Source: Engelhardtia mirabilis (GTDB lineage: Bacteria > Planctomycetota > UBA1135 > GCA-002686595). From it: DNA of 64,000 bases. A model generated the notes under the pieces. The model did not search any database and was not told the origin of the DNA. It saw only the letters and a list, made by a program, of their open reading frames with translations. Numbering within the stretch: the stretch's first letter is position 1; each line of letters begins with the position of its first letter. Below, in pieces: positions 54,201 to 61,309 of the stretch. The translations under genes and the position numbers were made by a program. The stretch spans positions 4,588,001 to 4,652,000 of the forward strand of contig CP036296.1 in the NCBI GenBank assembly GCA_007751255.1, in the 5' to 3' direction.

Positions 54201-54728
54201 CCACTCGCCGGTGGCGTCGATGCTGCCGAAGGTGCCGTAGGACACGGGCAGGGCCTCGGGTTGGCTGCCGTCGATACCGACCTTCATGATCCGCGGCGCG
54301 CGGCCCATCGCGGCCACCTCGCTCGACCAGTACAGGAGGTGCTCGCCGTCCGGGTGCCAGTCGTTGAGCGTCTTGCCGCTCGGGTGGTAGGTCGCGCGCT
54401 CGGGCATCCCGCCGCTGATCGGCAGGGTGTAGAGGTCCCCGGCCCCGTCGTAGTTGCCGACGAAGGCGATCGTCTTGCCGTCGGGGCTGAAGCGTGGGAA
54501 GGACTCGGCTGCGGGGGTCGCCGTCAGGCGTCGCGCCTCGCCCCCCTGCTTGTCCACGATCCACAGGTCGCCCGAGTAGCGGAAGACGATGCTGTCCGCG
54601 CTCACGTCGGGATAGCGCAGCATCACCGCGCTGGGCTCGATCTGGGCGGAGGCGGCGCCGGCCAAGGAAGCGATCGCGAGGGCGGCCGGGGCGGCGGCTC
54701 GGACCAGGGGGGCGGGGAGGAATTGCAT
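51285..54728 (-). CDS. Tricorn protease homologue, secreted
   Basis: The 1147-residue protein has a signal peptide (APAALAIASLAGAASAQ). WD40-like propeller repeats follow (FRYSGDLWIVDKQGGEARRL, AAESFPRFSPDGKTIAFVGN, RDPAWSPDGQWLAFF), as in the two propellers of tricorn. A C1-type domain includes the PDZ region (ARVGDYLLQVNGVPVDG) and the serine active site GWSGSGGDAFPW, near residue 1024. Archaeal tricorn is cytoplasmic; bacterial homologues are often secreted, as here. A strongly acidic Asp/Glu stretch of some 70 residues (about 560-630) interrupts the chain between propeller parts. The start at ATG 54728 gives the signal peptide; the frame extends upstream without support. Confidence 0.9.
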   Translation of the reverse strand: MQFLPAPLVRAAAPAALAIASLAGAASAQIEPSAVMLRYPDVSADSIVFRYSGDLWIVDKQGGEARRLTATPAAESFPRFSPDGKTIAFVGNYDGAGDLYTLPISGGMPERATYHPSGKTLNDWHPDGEHLLYWSSEVAAMGRAPRIMKVGIDGSQPEALPVSYGTFGSIDATGEWLAYTPASREFRTWKRYQGGLAQDIWLFNLRTFESRQLTDYPGTDAQPMWSGSEVIFTSDRGPNGILNLWSIDTQSGAAQQLTFVTDFGVRFPAIGPEDVVFENGGQLYRLELATRSMVPVEVTIPGDRPNLRPERHELEDSVASVAPGPTGVRLAVEARGEIFSVPVEEGVTRNLTSSDGVAERDPAWSPDGQWLAFFSDRSGEYELTLRRIDGAAFDGSDERGQKTLTSLGPGFRSQSAWSPDSKWISFTANDGSLYLYSLETDELRTVAVNPSGNPLSSSWSKTSDWLAWSHKHSSSDLDAIYLYDVAAGTTYEVTSGMFDDSDPTFGPEGDYLYFSSARDFEPIYADLDTTWIYANMRQLVAVPLRADVENPFAPTDEAEPIESAKDDESADGADDDSDDGAAAEGTEDSDDDQDAADGADDDGGDENGDGDEDADDAPTSLTIEIDGFESRAMLLPIEAGQLRQPTGVEGGLLYIRGSRTGADDSPPNLMRFKLEDGADAEEETIAAGVGGYGVTADGKHLLLFAGGGFSVVEVAPGAKLDEPVDLSGMVSLTDPRAEWRQMLVDCWRLFRDYFYDEGMHGLDWSAVRERYVSSLGDVTSREDLHFLTGEMMAELNVGHAYNRQPPGGLLPSAPSEPVGLLGVDWDFDAEAGAYRIAAILGGGSYDLDARSPLAQPGVDARVGDYLLQVNGVPVDGSRAVYASLIGTAGRPTELLLSADPTVDDEDRRVIVEPLRSESSLRYRKWVADNRARVDELSGGRVGYIHVPDTGFDGQNELMRQFLGQQHKDALLIDERWNAGGQIPTRFIELLDRPVTNYWAIRHGEDWNWPPRGHRGPKAMLINGWSGSGGDAFPWYFRQSGLGKLIGMRTWGGLVGISGNPALIDGTEPSIPRFAFYETDGTWGVEGYGVAPDIEVIDDPTALAKGGDPQLEAGVTQLLEELESYSAPERRRPKGPDRSGSGIPGSDQ

Positions 54729-54914
54729 GGGATGTGGAGTGGAGCTGACTCCCGGCTCCCCGGATGGGGGCTGGAGCGGGCGAGAGAGGCTAGTCGGGCC
54801 GCGGACCGCGATCCAGACAGCCCTGGGCGGGGTCTCGGGTCGCTGGGGGTGCGCCGGAGCCGAGCCCTGCGGACCCAATCCTGCGAAATTCCGTCCCCGG
54901 GCCTCAAACAATCA

Positions 54915-54931
54915 ACTACCACGGTCGTAGT
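54915..54931. promoter_or_regulatory. Candidate BlaI/MecI-type operator
   Basis: ACTAC (54915-54919) and GTAGT (54927-54931) form a 5-bp dyad with a 7-nt spacer, 64 bp upstream of the BlaI-family start. CTAC/GTAG half-sites recall operators bound by BlaI-type repressors, which autoregulate their own operons. The assignment is by position and half-site resemblance only. Confidence 0.45.
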
Positions 54932-54994
54932 AGATCCAGCCGGCGCCCCACCCGGGCGCCCGGCCTCCCCGACCCCCGCAACCGCACGGCCACC

Positions 54995-55387
54995 ATGGAC
55001 CGCAGTCACCACCTGGGCAGCCTCCAGCACTCGATCATGCGAGTGCTTTGGGAGCGCGAGGAAGCCACCGTCGCCGAAGTGCACGCGGCCCTCGACACCG
55101 ACCAGCCCAAGGCGCTCACCACCGTCGCGACCATGCTCTCGAAACTCGAGAAGAAGGGCGTGGTGGCCCACCGGCGCGACGGGAGGCAATTCGTCTACCG
55201 ACCGCTGGTGACCGAGATGGACGTGCGTCGATCGATGATCTCGGGCCTGGCGGAGCAGCTCTTCGACGGCAACGTGACCGAGCTGGTCAGCCACCTGATC
55301 GACGAGCAGGGCATCGACTCCGGCGAGCTGGATGCTCTCAAGCGATTGATTGCCGAGCGCGCGGAGCGGGATGGCGACGATGTTTGA
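54995..55387 (+). CDS. BlaI/MecI/CopY-family winged-helix repressor
   Basis: The 130-residue product starts MDRSHHLGSLQHSIMRVLWE and has the winged helix TTVATMLSKLEKKGVVAHRR with RQFVYRPLVTEMDVRRSMIS, and a dimerisation helix (SHLIDEQGIDSGELDALKRL). This is the BlaI/MecI/CopY family, whose members are cleaved or inactivated upon signalling by a partner M56 (BlaR1-like) peptidase. The partner gene follows with overlap. No beta-lactamase gene is nearby, so the pair probably controls something other than resistance. Confidence 0.92.
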   Translation: MDRSHHLGSLQHSIMRVLWEREEATVAEVHAALDTDQPKALTTVATMLSKLEKKGVVAHRRDGRQFVYRPLVTEMDVRRSMISGLAEQLFDGNVTELVSHLIDEQGIDSGELDALKRLIAERAERDGDDV

Positions 55388-56855
55388 GTCGATCGCCGGG
55401 TCCGTTGCGGCCGGTGCCCTGGCTTGGGCGCTCACCTACCTCGTCCACTCCACGGTCCTGCTCGGGTTGGCCTGGTGCGTCACCCGCTGGTCGCGCCTCA
55501 GCGACGGTCGCCTGCGCGCCGGCGCCTGGCAGGCGGCGCTGGTCGGCGGGCTGCTGACCGCCTCGATCCAACTGGGCGCCGGCCTGGAGCCCGTGGGCGG
55601 TCGCTTCGTCCTCCCGGACCTCTCGGGTGCGTTGTCCGCCGCCGTGGCCCCGCCCGCTGCGGACGTGGAATACCTCGAGATCAGCGCTCTGGACGCCGCG
55701 AGCCTGGCCGCCCCGCAGGCAATTCCGATCGAACCGTCCTTCGAACACCCCGCCGCGCCCGAGTCCCCCGCCGATCGCTGGCGACCGGCCATCGCCATGG
55801 CCTGGCTGTCGGGCGCCCTGTTCGGCCTGCTGCGATTCTTGACCCGCACCGGGCGCTTCCGTTCCCGCATCGCCGACCGCCTGCCCGTTTGGGACGAGTC
55901 GGCCCTAACTTCGCTCGAGGACCTGCGCCTGCGCGCCGGAGTGCGACGTCGGGTGAGGCTGTCGCGCTCGCGCACCATCCGGGTCCCCCTGACCTGGGGC
56001 GTGCTGCGACCGGAGATCTGCGTGCCCGATCGAGCCCTGACCGACCTGACTCCGGCCGAGTTCGAAGCCGTCCTGGCCCACGAACTCGGGCACGTGGCCC
56101 GCGGCGACGCCTTCTGGTTGGGCCTCGGCGCCTGGCTCGGCGCGGTGATGTTCTTCCAGCCCCTCAACCGCGTCGGCCGCCGGAGCCTCGCGCGCGAGGC
56201 GGAGCACCTGGCGGACGCCTTCGCCGTCCAGCTCACCCGCCGACCGATGACCTTGGCGCGCTGCCTGGCCAAGGTTGCCGGTTGGATCGAGCGCGCGAGC
56301 GTCGACGTCACCGGGACCGCCACCGCGGGAGTTGCCGCGGCGAGTATGGCCAGCTCCCGCGGCGTGCTGCTGGAGCGCGTCGAGCGGCTGCTCGAGCGCC
56401 GGCCGGCTCCGCGTCCGCGACGCATGGCGGCCCTGATGATCGCGGCCACGCCCCTGGCCCTCTTGCCGGTCGCTCCGGCCATCGCCGCGGATGCGCCGGC
56501 CGACGCCGAGTTCGACGTCGTCGAAGTGGACGAGGACCGACTGCGTGCGGGCGCGGGCAGCCTCGAACTCACGGCTGCGCTCGACTCCCTCGAACCGGCC
56601 GAGCAGATGCTGTTCGCGATGCTCGAGCAGCTCCCGGTGCTGCGCTCCGAGATCGACGAGCTGCGACGGATGCCCCAGGCCGCCAACCACAGCTCCGAGC
56701 TCGATGCCCTCGATCGCCGACTGGCGACCTTGGAGTCACTCGGCAGCCGCGCCTACGGCCTGATCGGCGCCACCGGCGCCGAGCCCGAATCAACGTCGCC
56801 GCGGAACGCGAGCCGCGACGTCGTGCCCTCCTCCGACGTTCCCGACCAACGCTAG
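55371..56855 (+). CDS. M56-family (BlaR1-like) membrane metallopeptidase
   Basis: From ATG 55371 (the blaI-like TGA is at 55385-55387; ATG 55380 is an alternative) the product is 494 residues. N-terminal helices (ALAWALTYLVHSTVLLGLAW) precede VLAHELGHVARGD, with HExxH in variant form HELGH, and a following EAEHLADAFA (third ligand region), the M56 zinc-peptidase site. After this come a further helix (MAALMIAATPLALLPVAPAI) and an exported C-terminal tail with a helix (DSLEPAEQMLFAMLEQLPV). There is no penicillin-binding sensor domain, unlike BlaR1, so the signal must be another one. Confidence 0.88.
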   Translation: MATMFESIAGSVAAGALAWALTYLVHSTVLLGLAWCVTRWSRLSDGRLRAGAWQAALVGGLLTASIQLGAGLEPVGGRFVLPDLSGALSAAVAPPAADVEYLEISALDAASLAAPQAIPIEPSFEHPAAPESPADRWRPAIAMAWLSGALFGLLRFLTRTGRFRSRIADRLPVWDESALTSLEDLRLRAGVRRRVRLSRSRTIRVPLTWGVLRPEICVPDRALTDLTPAEFEAVLAHELGHVARGDAFWLGLGAWLGAVMFFQPLNRVGRRSLAREAEHLADAFAVQLTRRPMTLARCLAKVAGWIERASVDVTGTATAGVAAASMASSRGVLLERVERLLERRPAPRPRRMAALMIAATPLALLPVAPAIAADAPADAEFDVVEVDEDRLRAGAGSLELTAALDSLEPAEQMLFAMLEQLPVLRSEIDELRRMPQAANHSSELDALDRRLATLESLGSRAYGLIGATGAEPESTSPRNASRDVVPSSDVPDQR

Positions 56856-56871
56856 ACACCCACCCATAAAC

Positions 56872-59097
56872 GTGATGAACATCGACACGATCGGATTGGC
56901 CGCAGCCTGCGCCTTGCCCCTGGGCTTCGCGCTGATCGGCGAGGGCAGCACGACCCAGAATGCCGTGGCCCAGCTCGCCTCGGCTCCCGTCGCGAGCACC
57001 GTGGCCGCGCCGGCCTCCGCGCTCGCTCCCGCCCCACAGAGCACCGAGGGCGTGAACGACGAGCTAGACGGCCTGCGCCGCGACATCGAGGAGCTGCGCG
57101 CGAAGCTCGAGGCCGCTCGCGCCGACTCGCGCGACTCCCAGCTCGCGGTGGAGCAGGACGCCCGACTGCGCGAGCTCGAGCGAGCCGAGACCGAGCGGGT
57201 TCGCGCCGATACCGAGCGCGCGGCCGTCAAGCTGAAGTTGGCCGAGCTCGAGCGGGAGGGAGCGTTGATTCGAGAGCTCGCTGCAGGCGCTAGTGATGAC
57301 GCTCGCGAAGTGCTCGAGGTTCAGCTGGCCGAGATCGGCGCCGCGCTCTCCAAGGGCGAACGCATGGTGCAGCAACGGCGTTCGCTGGCAGAAGCCCTTG
57401 CGGCGGAGCCCTCGGCTGCCTCGACCGACGCCCAGGCCCTGCTGGCCAAGGCCAAGTACAAGGCCGCCGTGGGTCAGGCCCAACGTGCCGAGCTCGAAGA
57501 GCAGCTGGCGCGGGCCGAAGCCGGCTTGAACGACGCCGAAGTCAGGCGCATCGACGCCCTGAGACAGGCGAAGGCTCAACTCGACGCGGCCACCGCCGAG
57601 ACCGAGCAGGTCCGGAGCCTGGTCCGCAAGCTGGCCGCGGAACGCTCCGCGCAGCCGGACGGCGGCGGAGCCCAGGTGGACGAGTTCGTCATCGGAAAAG
57701 GCACCAACGTGATCGTCGAGCGGATCGCCGCAGGCGCCGATGGGGCGAAGCAGAAGGCCTTGCTCGGGAAGCTCGGGTACCTGGGCAGCTCCGACGAGAG
57801 CGACGGGGCGAAGATCAAGGGCCTCCTCAGCAAGCTCGGATACCTGCACGCCTCGGACGACGATCGCGAGGGCGTCAACGTGACGCAGTCGGGTACTCGG
57901 ATCGTTCGGGTCCAGGTCGGCGAGGGCGAAGGCTCGGGCCCCGTGGTCGAAGCGCAGGGGTTCAAGCTCGAGGGCGAGGACGGTGACCAGCCCGTCTACC
58001 TCGAGCTGCAGGTCGACAGTGACGGCGACACCCTTCAGATCCAGCCGCAGCTGTTGCAGCTGTTCCGCGCCGCGCCGGCCGGCGGAAGTGGCCCGCGCGC
58101 GAGCTCCGGCGGCGGGAGCACCTTCGTCTTCAAGTCCGCCGACGGCTCCTCGGCCTTCGAGGGCAAGGGCGGCAACGTGTTCTTCGGAGGCTCCGGCGGC
58201 CCGAGTGCCGGCGGCGGCAGCACCCCGCACAAGATCATCGAGATCCAGGAGGGTGGCTCCGCCTTCAAGGGTCAGGGACACAACGTGTTCTTCGGACAGG
58301 GTGGCGGCCAGGTGCTCCGCGTCGACGGCATGACCGGCACGCTCCTCGAGCGCCCGTCGGGCGACGGCGACGAGTCACGCGAAGTGCAAGTCTGGGTGAC
58401 CGGTGAGGGCAGCGGTGGCTCCGGAGCCTTCTCCGGCAAGGCGGAGAACTTCTTCTTCTCCGACAATGGGGCCGTCGAGGTGCACAAAGGCCAGTTCGGC
58501 TCCGACGACCATGGGGACCATCACGACGGTGGCGCCGTGAAACGCTGGACCACGGAGGACGGGACCCACTACGAAGTGCGGACGGTCATCGGGAAGTCCA
58601 CCGGTCAGGGCTCCGACGCGCCGAGCGCCGGCCACTTCACTCACGACTCCCACACGCCCTTCAAGTGGAAGTCCGCCGAGGGCGAAGACGGCGAGGTCGG
58701 CTTCGGGCTGATGTTCGGCGGCCAGGAGGGCGAGCATGGCATTGGCTGGGCGCCCGCGGACAGCGGCGACGGGGGTCCCGGCGTGCACTGGTTCAGCGGT
58801 GGCGGCGCAGGAGGCGCTAGCCCCTTCAAGTTCGAGCTCCAGGGCGGGCCCGACGGTGAGGCGCCCCACGCGCCCCACGGCGGGATGGTGTTCGGCCAAC
58901 CCGGCGGCGGTCGCGAGCTGGTCGTGATCCACGGCGACGGCTCGTCCGGCTTCGAGGTCCACAACCACATCGGCAGCGACGGGCCTTCGGGCAACAGCGC
59001 CGAGCTGAAGGAGATCCTCGACTCGATGCAGCAGGAGCTCAAGGCGATCCGCAAGGAGCTCGCCGAGCTGCGCAAGTCCATGGGTTCGGACCGCTGA
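56872..59097 (+). CDS. Large secreted coiled-coil and Gly/His-rich protein, third gene of the blaI-M56 operon
   Basis: The 741-residue product (GTG 56872, or ATG 56875) is 17 nt past the M56 gene. A signal-like N-terminus (TIGLAAACALPLGFALIG) leads to a coiled coil (residues about 60-270, LREDARLRELERAETER-like). Two copies of a KLGYL motif follow (LLGKLGYLGSSDESDGAK and LLSKLGYLHASDDDREG). A long Gly/Ser/His-rich region carries repeated GGNVFFGG/GHNVFFGQ-type strands, and the chain ends in a helix (LDSMQQELKAIRKELAELRK). I do not recognise it. Location next to M56 suggests the substrate or the output of that sensor; this is inference. Confidence 0.6.
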   Translation: MMNIDTIGLAAACALPLGFALIGEGSTTQNAVAQLASAPVASTVAAPASALAPAPQSTEGVNDELDGLRRDIEELRAKLEAARADSRDSQLAVEQDARLRELERAETERVRADTERAAVKLKLAELEREGALIRELAAGASDDAREVLEVQLAEIGAALSKGERMVQQRRSLAEALAAEPSAASTDAQALLAKAKYKAAVGQAQRAELEEQLARAEAGLNDAEVRRIDALRQAKAQLDAATAETEQVRSLVRKLAAERSAQPDGGGAQVDEFVIGKGTNVIVERIAAGADGAKQKALLGKLGYLGSSDESDGAKIKGLLSKLGYLHASDDDREGVNVTQSGTRIVRVQVGEGEGSGPVVEAQGFKLEGEDGDQPVYLELQVDSDGDTLQIQPQLLQLFRAAPAGGSGPRASSGGGSTFVFKSADGSSAFEGKGGNVFFGGSGGPSAGGGSTPHKIIEIQEGGSAFKGQGHNVFFGQGGGQVLRVDGMTGTLLERPSGDGDESREVQVWVTGEGSGGSGAFSGKAENFFFSDNGAVEVHKGQFGSDDHGDHHDGGAVKRWTTEDGTHYEVRTVIGKSTGQGSDAPSAGHFTHDSHTPFKWKSAEGEDGEVGFGLMFGGQEGEHGIGWAPADSGDGGPGVHWFSGGGAGGASPFKFELQGGPDGEAPHAPHGGMVFGQPGGGRELVVIHGDGSSGFEVHNHIGSDGPSGNSAELKEILDSMQQELKAIRKELAELRKSMGSDR

Positions 59098-59115
59098 CCG
59101 ATCGGCGCCCGGTCC

Positions 59116-59136
59116 GGCGCCCCCGCGAGGGGCGCC
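59116..59136 (+). terminator. Hairpin terminator candidate after the coiled-coil gene
   Basis: GGCGCCCC (59116-59123) pairs with GGGGCGCC (59129-59136) around a 5-nt loop, starting 19 nt after the stop at 59097. There is no T-run. As the genes on each side converge, this and the next hairpin are the natural ends of both transcripts. Confidence 0.5.
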
Positions 59137-59256
59137 ACTGACCGCGGCGGCTCACTGGCTCGAGGTCCCCGCGGCCGCGCACCGATCGGCGCGCCGTCGT
59201 CGGGCCCTCCGTTCACCGCCCGTCTCAAGGGGAACGCGGCGGGCGGTGTCTCGCGC

Positions 59257-59288
59257 GGCCACTCCACCGGTCTTCCGGCGGAGTGGCC
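59257..59288 (-). terminator. 14-bp hairpin after the mechanosensitive channel gene
   Basis: GGCCACTCC (59257-59265) pairs with GGAGTGGCC (59280-59288), and CCGG (59267-59270) with CCGG (59275-59278) around a 4-nt loop. The single mismatch between them becomes a G-U pair when read on the minus strand, so the structure suits the channel gene, whose stop is at 59308. A weaker 9-bp inverted repeat (59214-59222 with 59240-59248) lies just beyond. Confidence 0.5.
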
Positions 59289-59307
59289 CTTCGCCGTTCG
59301 CGGGGGC

Positions 59308-61131
59308 TCAGCCGACCGGCGGCGGCGGTGGGCTTCCCGGGGGGCCCAGGCTCGACGTGACGATGGCATCGGCCAACTCACGGCCGCGACCGGCGGGGTC
59401 GTCGAGCTCGCCGTCCTCTCCCCCGCCGTCGCCGGACCGCCGCAGGCTGATCGACTGGTTCGGCACCGACAGGCGCACTCCCAGCTCCCGAGCCAGGCGC
59501 AGGATGTCCGCCAGGAGGCGGTGGCGCTCGCGCAGCTCCGTGGCCCAGTCCGGCGTCTCGACGAAGGTGTAGAGCAGCACGTCGAGGGAGTCCGCGCCCA
59601 GGTCGTTCAGGTAGACGTGGAACTGCCGCTCGGCGCTGTAGGGATGGCGCCTGACCACTTGCCGCACCCCCTCGCAGAAGGCGTCGACCAGGTCCGGCGG
59701 CGTGTCGACCGTCAGGCGCAGGGTGGTCTTGAAGCGCCTGAAGCGGCGGCGGCCGTAGTTGTCGACCACGCCGCTGATGAACTTGCGGTTGGGGACCGAC
59801 AGCACCGAGTCGTAGAAGGTGCGGATGCGCGTGGAGCGGAAGCCCACCGTCTCGACGGTGCCCTCCAGGTCCTCGACCACGATCCAGTCCCCGAGCGCGA
59901 AGGGCTTGTCGGTCAGCACGGTGAAGGTGCCGAACAGGTTCTCGATCGAGTCGCGGGCGGCGAAGCCGATGGCCAGGGAGCCGATCGAGAGCCCCGCCAC
60001 GATGCTCCACAGGTCGTCGGTCCAGCTCGCGGCCAGGTAGACCAGGCCAATCACCACCACCAGGATCCGCAGGGTCTTGCGCAGCAGCGGGACCAACAGG
60101 TCGTCGAAGCGGTTGGCGCTCTGGCGCGCGCGCTCTTCCAACACGCCGCATCCCAGGTCGACCAGGCGGAAGGCGGACCACAGGCCGGCGAAGGTCGCGA
60201 CCAACTCGGCGGCGAAGGCGATGGCCGTGCGGACCTGGCCGTCGAGGCCGATGATCGGCAGCAGCCAGGCGAAGACCAGGGCGCCCAGGAACAGGCCGCC
60301 GGGACGCACGAAACGCCCCAGCTCCCGGGCCAGGCGGGCAACACTCTCGGCGCCGGCCGCGCGGCGGGCCGCGGTGCCCAGGAGCACCTGCACCAGCTTG
60401 TCCAGCAGCACGCACAGGCCCAGGAGCAGCCCGAGCCCGATCCACTGCCAGTTCTCGAGCACGAAGGACTCCGCCCGCAGGGACTCGGGCAGCTCGGTTC
60501 GCAGGTGGTAGTGCAGCCGCTCGAGGGCCGGCAGGCTCGCCAGGACCGCCTCGGCGGGGGGCACCGCCTCGAGCTGCTGCGCCGCGATCGGAATCCAGTC
60601 GGCGACGCTGCGGGCGAAGTGCCAGCCGAGCTGGTCGGTGCGGACCAGCTCGACGTAACGCACGCGGGGCGAGAGGGCCGGGTGGCCGATCGTGAACGAC
60701 GCCCGATGGTCGGACTGCGGGCCCGCCTCCGCCAGGTCCTCGGCGTTGTCGTAGCCGGTGCGCAGCAGGATCTCGTAGAGCTGGTGTGCGAGCTCCTCGC
60801 GTCCCGCCCCGCTCTCGCTGCCGGCGCGGAACAGTCCGGTCTCGGCCACCGCGGACGCCTGTCCGGCGCGCATCTGCCCGAGGAAGGCCTCGAACGCCTC
60901 GGGCGCGCTGGTGTAGCGGGCGAAGACCGCGCCGGACGGGGACTGACCGCTCGTCGATTCGCCTGGCGCGGCGTCGCTCTGGACCGCGCTCGTGATCGCG
61001 GCCGCGCTGGAACGCGTCGCGGCGCTCGAGCTCGACGGAAGGACTCCGACCAGGCACAGGGCGAGCGACGGCACCAAGAGGCCCTTCACGAGCCGTTGGC
61101 CCCTCACGAGCCATTCGATACGGGCGCACAT
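59308..61131 (-). CDS. MscS-family mechanosensitive ion channel with N-terminal periplasmic extension
   Basis: I start at ATG 61131, giving MCARIEWLVRGQRLVKGLLV and a signal-type helix; the frame runs to 61173, but that extension is inside the MITE. The 607-residue protein has a soluble N-terminal part (to about 210), several helices (LENWQWIGLGLLLGLCVLLD, FVRPGGLFLGALVFAWLLPI), then the MscS pore and vestibule: LSIGSLAIGFAARDSIENLF, PFALGDWIVVEDLEGTVETV, DSVLSVPNRKF. This gates on membrane tension and protects against osmotic shock. The extension may bind a regulatory partner. Confidence 0.9.
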   Translation of the reverse strand: MCARIEWLVRGQRLVKGLLVPSLALCLVGVLPSSSSAATRSSAAAITSAVQSDAAPGESTSGQSPSGAVFARYTSAPEAFEAFLGQMRAGQASAVAETGLFRAGSESGAGREELAHQLYEILLRTGYDNAEDLAEAGPQSDHRASFTIGHPALSPRVRYVELVRTDQLGWHFARSVADWIPIAAQQLEAVPPAEAVLASLPALERLHYHLRTELPESLRAESFVLENWQWIGLGLLLGLCVLLDKLVQVLLGTAARRAAGAESVARLARELGRFVRPGGLFLGALVFAWLLPIIGLDGQVRTAIAFAAELVATFAGLWSAFRLVDLGCGVLEERARQSANRFDDLLVPLLRKTLRILVVVIGLVYLAASWTDDLWSIVAGLSIGSLAIGFAARDSIENLFGTFTVLTDKPFALGDWIVVEDLEGTVETVGFRSTRIRTFYDSVLSVPNRKFISGVVDNYGRRRFRRFKTTLRLTVDTPPDLVDAFCEGVRQVVRRHPYSAERQFHVYLNDLGADSLDVLLYTFVETPDWATELRERHRLLADILRLARELGVRLSVPNQSISLRRSGDGGGEDGELDDPAGRGRELADAIVTSSLGPPGSPPPPPVG

Positions 61132-61142
61132 GCCCCGCGACC

Positions 61143-61309
61143 CTAGTGTCCTGGATCGGAAATTCGGCGTCACTGCTCGGAGGTCCGATCGATGCTGGCT
61201 AGGCGCGCCGACGACGCGTATCCGCTGCGATACTCGGAGGAGGCGCTGGCGACGCCAGCGGCGATCGGAGCCCGGGAAGTGACGCCGAATTTCTGATCCA
61301 GGACACTAG
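61143..61309. mobile_element. MITE of IS630/Tc1-mariner type, 167 bp
   Basis: Terminal inverted repeats 61143-61174 and 61278-61309 match at 31 of 32 positions. Both begin at CTAG, so the element is flanked by a TA duplication at 61144-61145 and 61307-61308, the target preference of IS630-family transposases. A second, inner inverted repeat (61185-61199 with 61254-61268, 13 of 15) lets the whole element fold. It has no ORF and depends on a transposase elsewhere. It lies between the SGNH-hydrolase stop and the MscS start and splits what was a closely spaced gene pair. Confidence 0.9.

Noticed and set aside
55371-56855. BlaR1-type beta-lactam sensor
   Set aside because: The M56 peptidase motif is present but no penicillin-binding (SxxK) domain follows, and no beta-lactamase gene is near, so a resistance role was not assigned.
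61131-61173. Upstream start of MscS inside the MITE
   Set aside because: The 14 extra residues are encoded by the transposable-element repeat and are not family-like; ATG 61131 gives a normal signal-type N-terminus.
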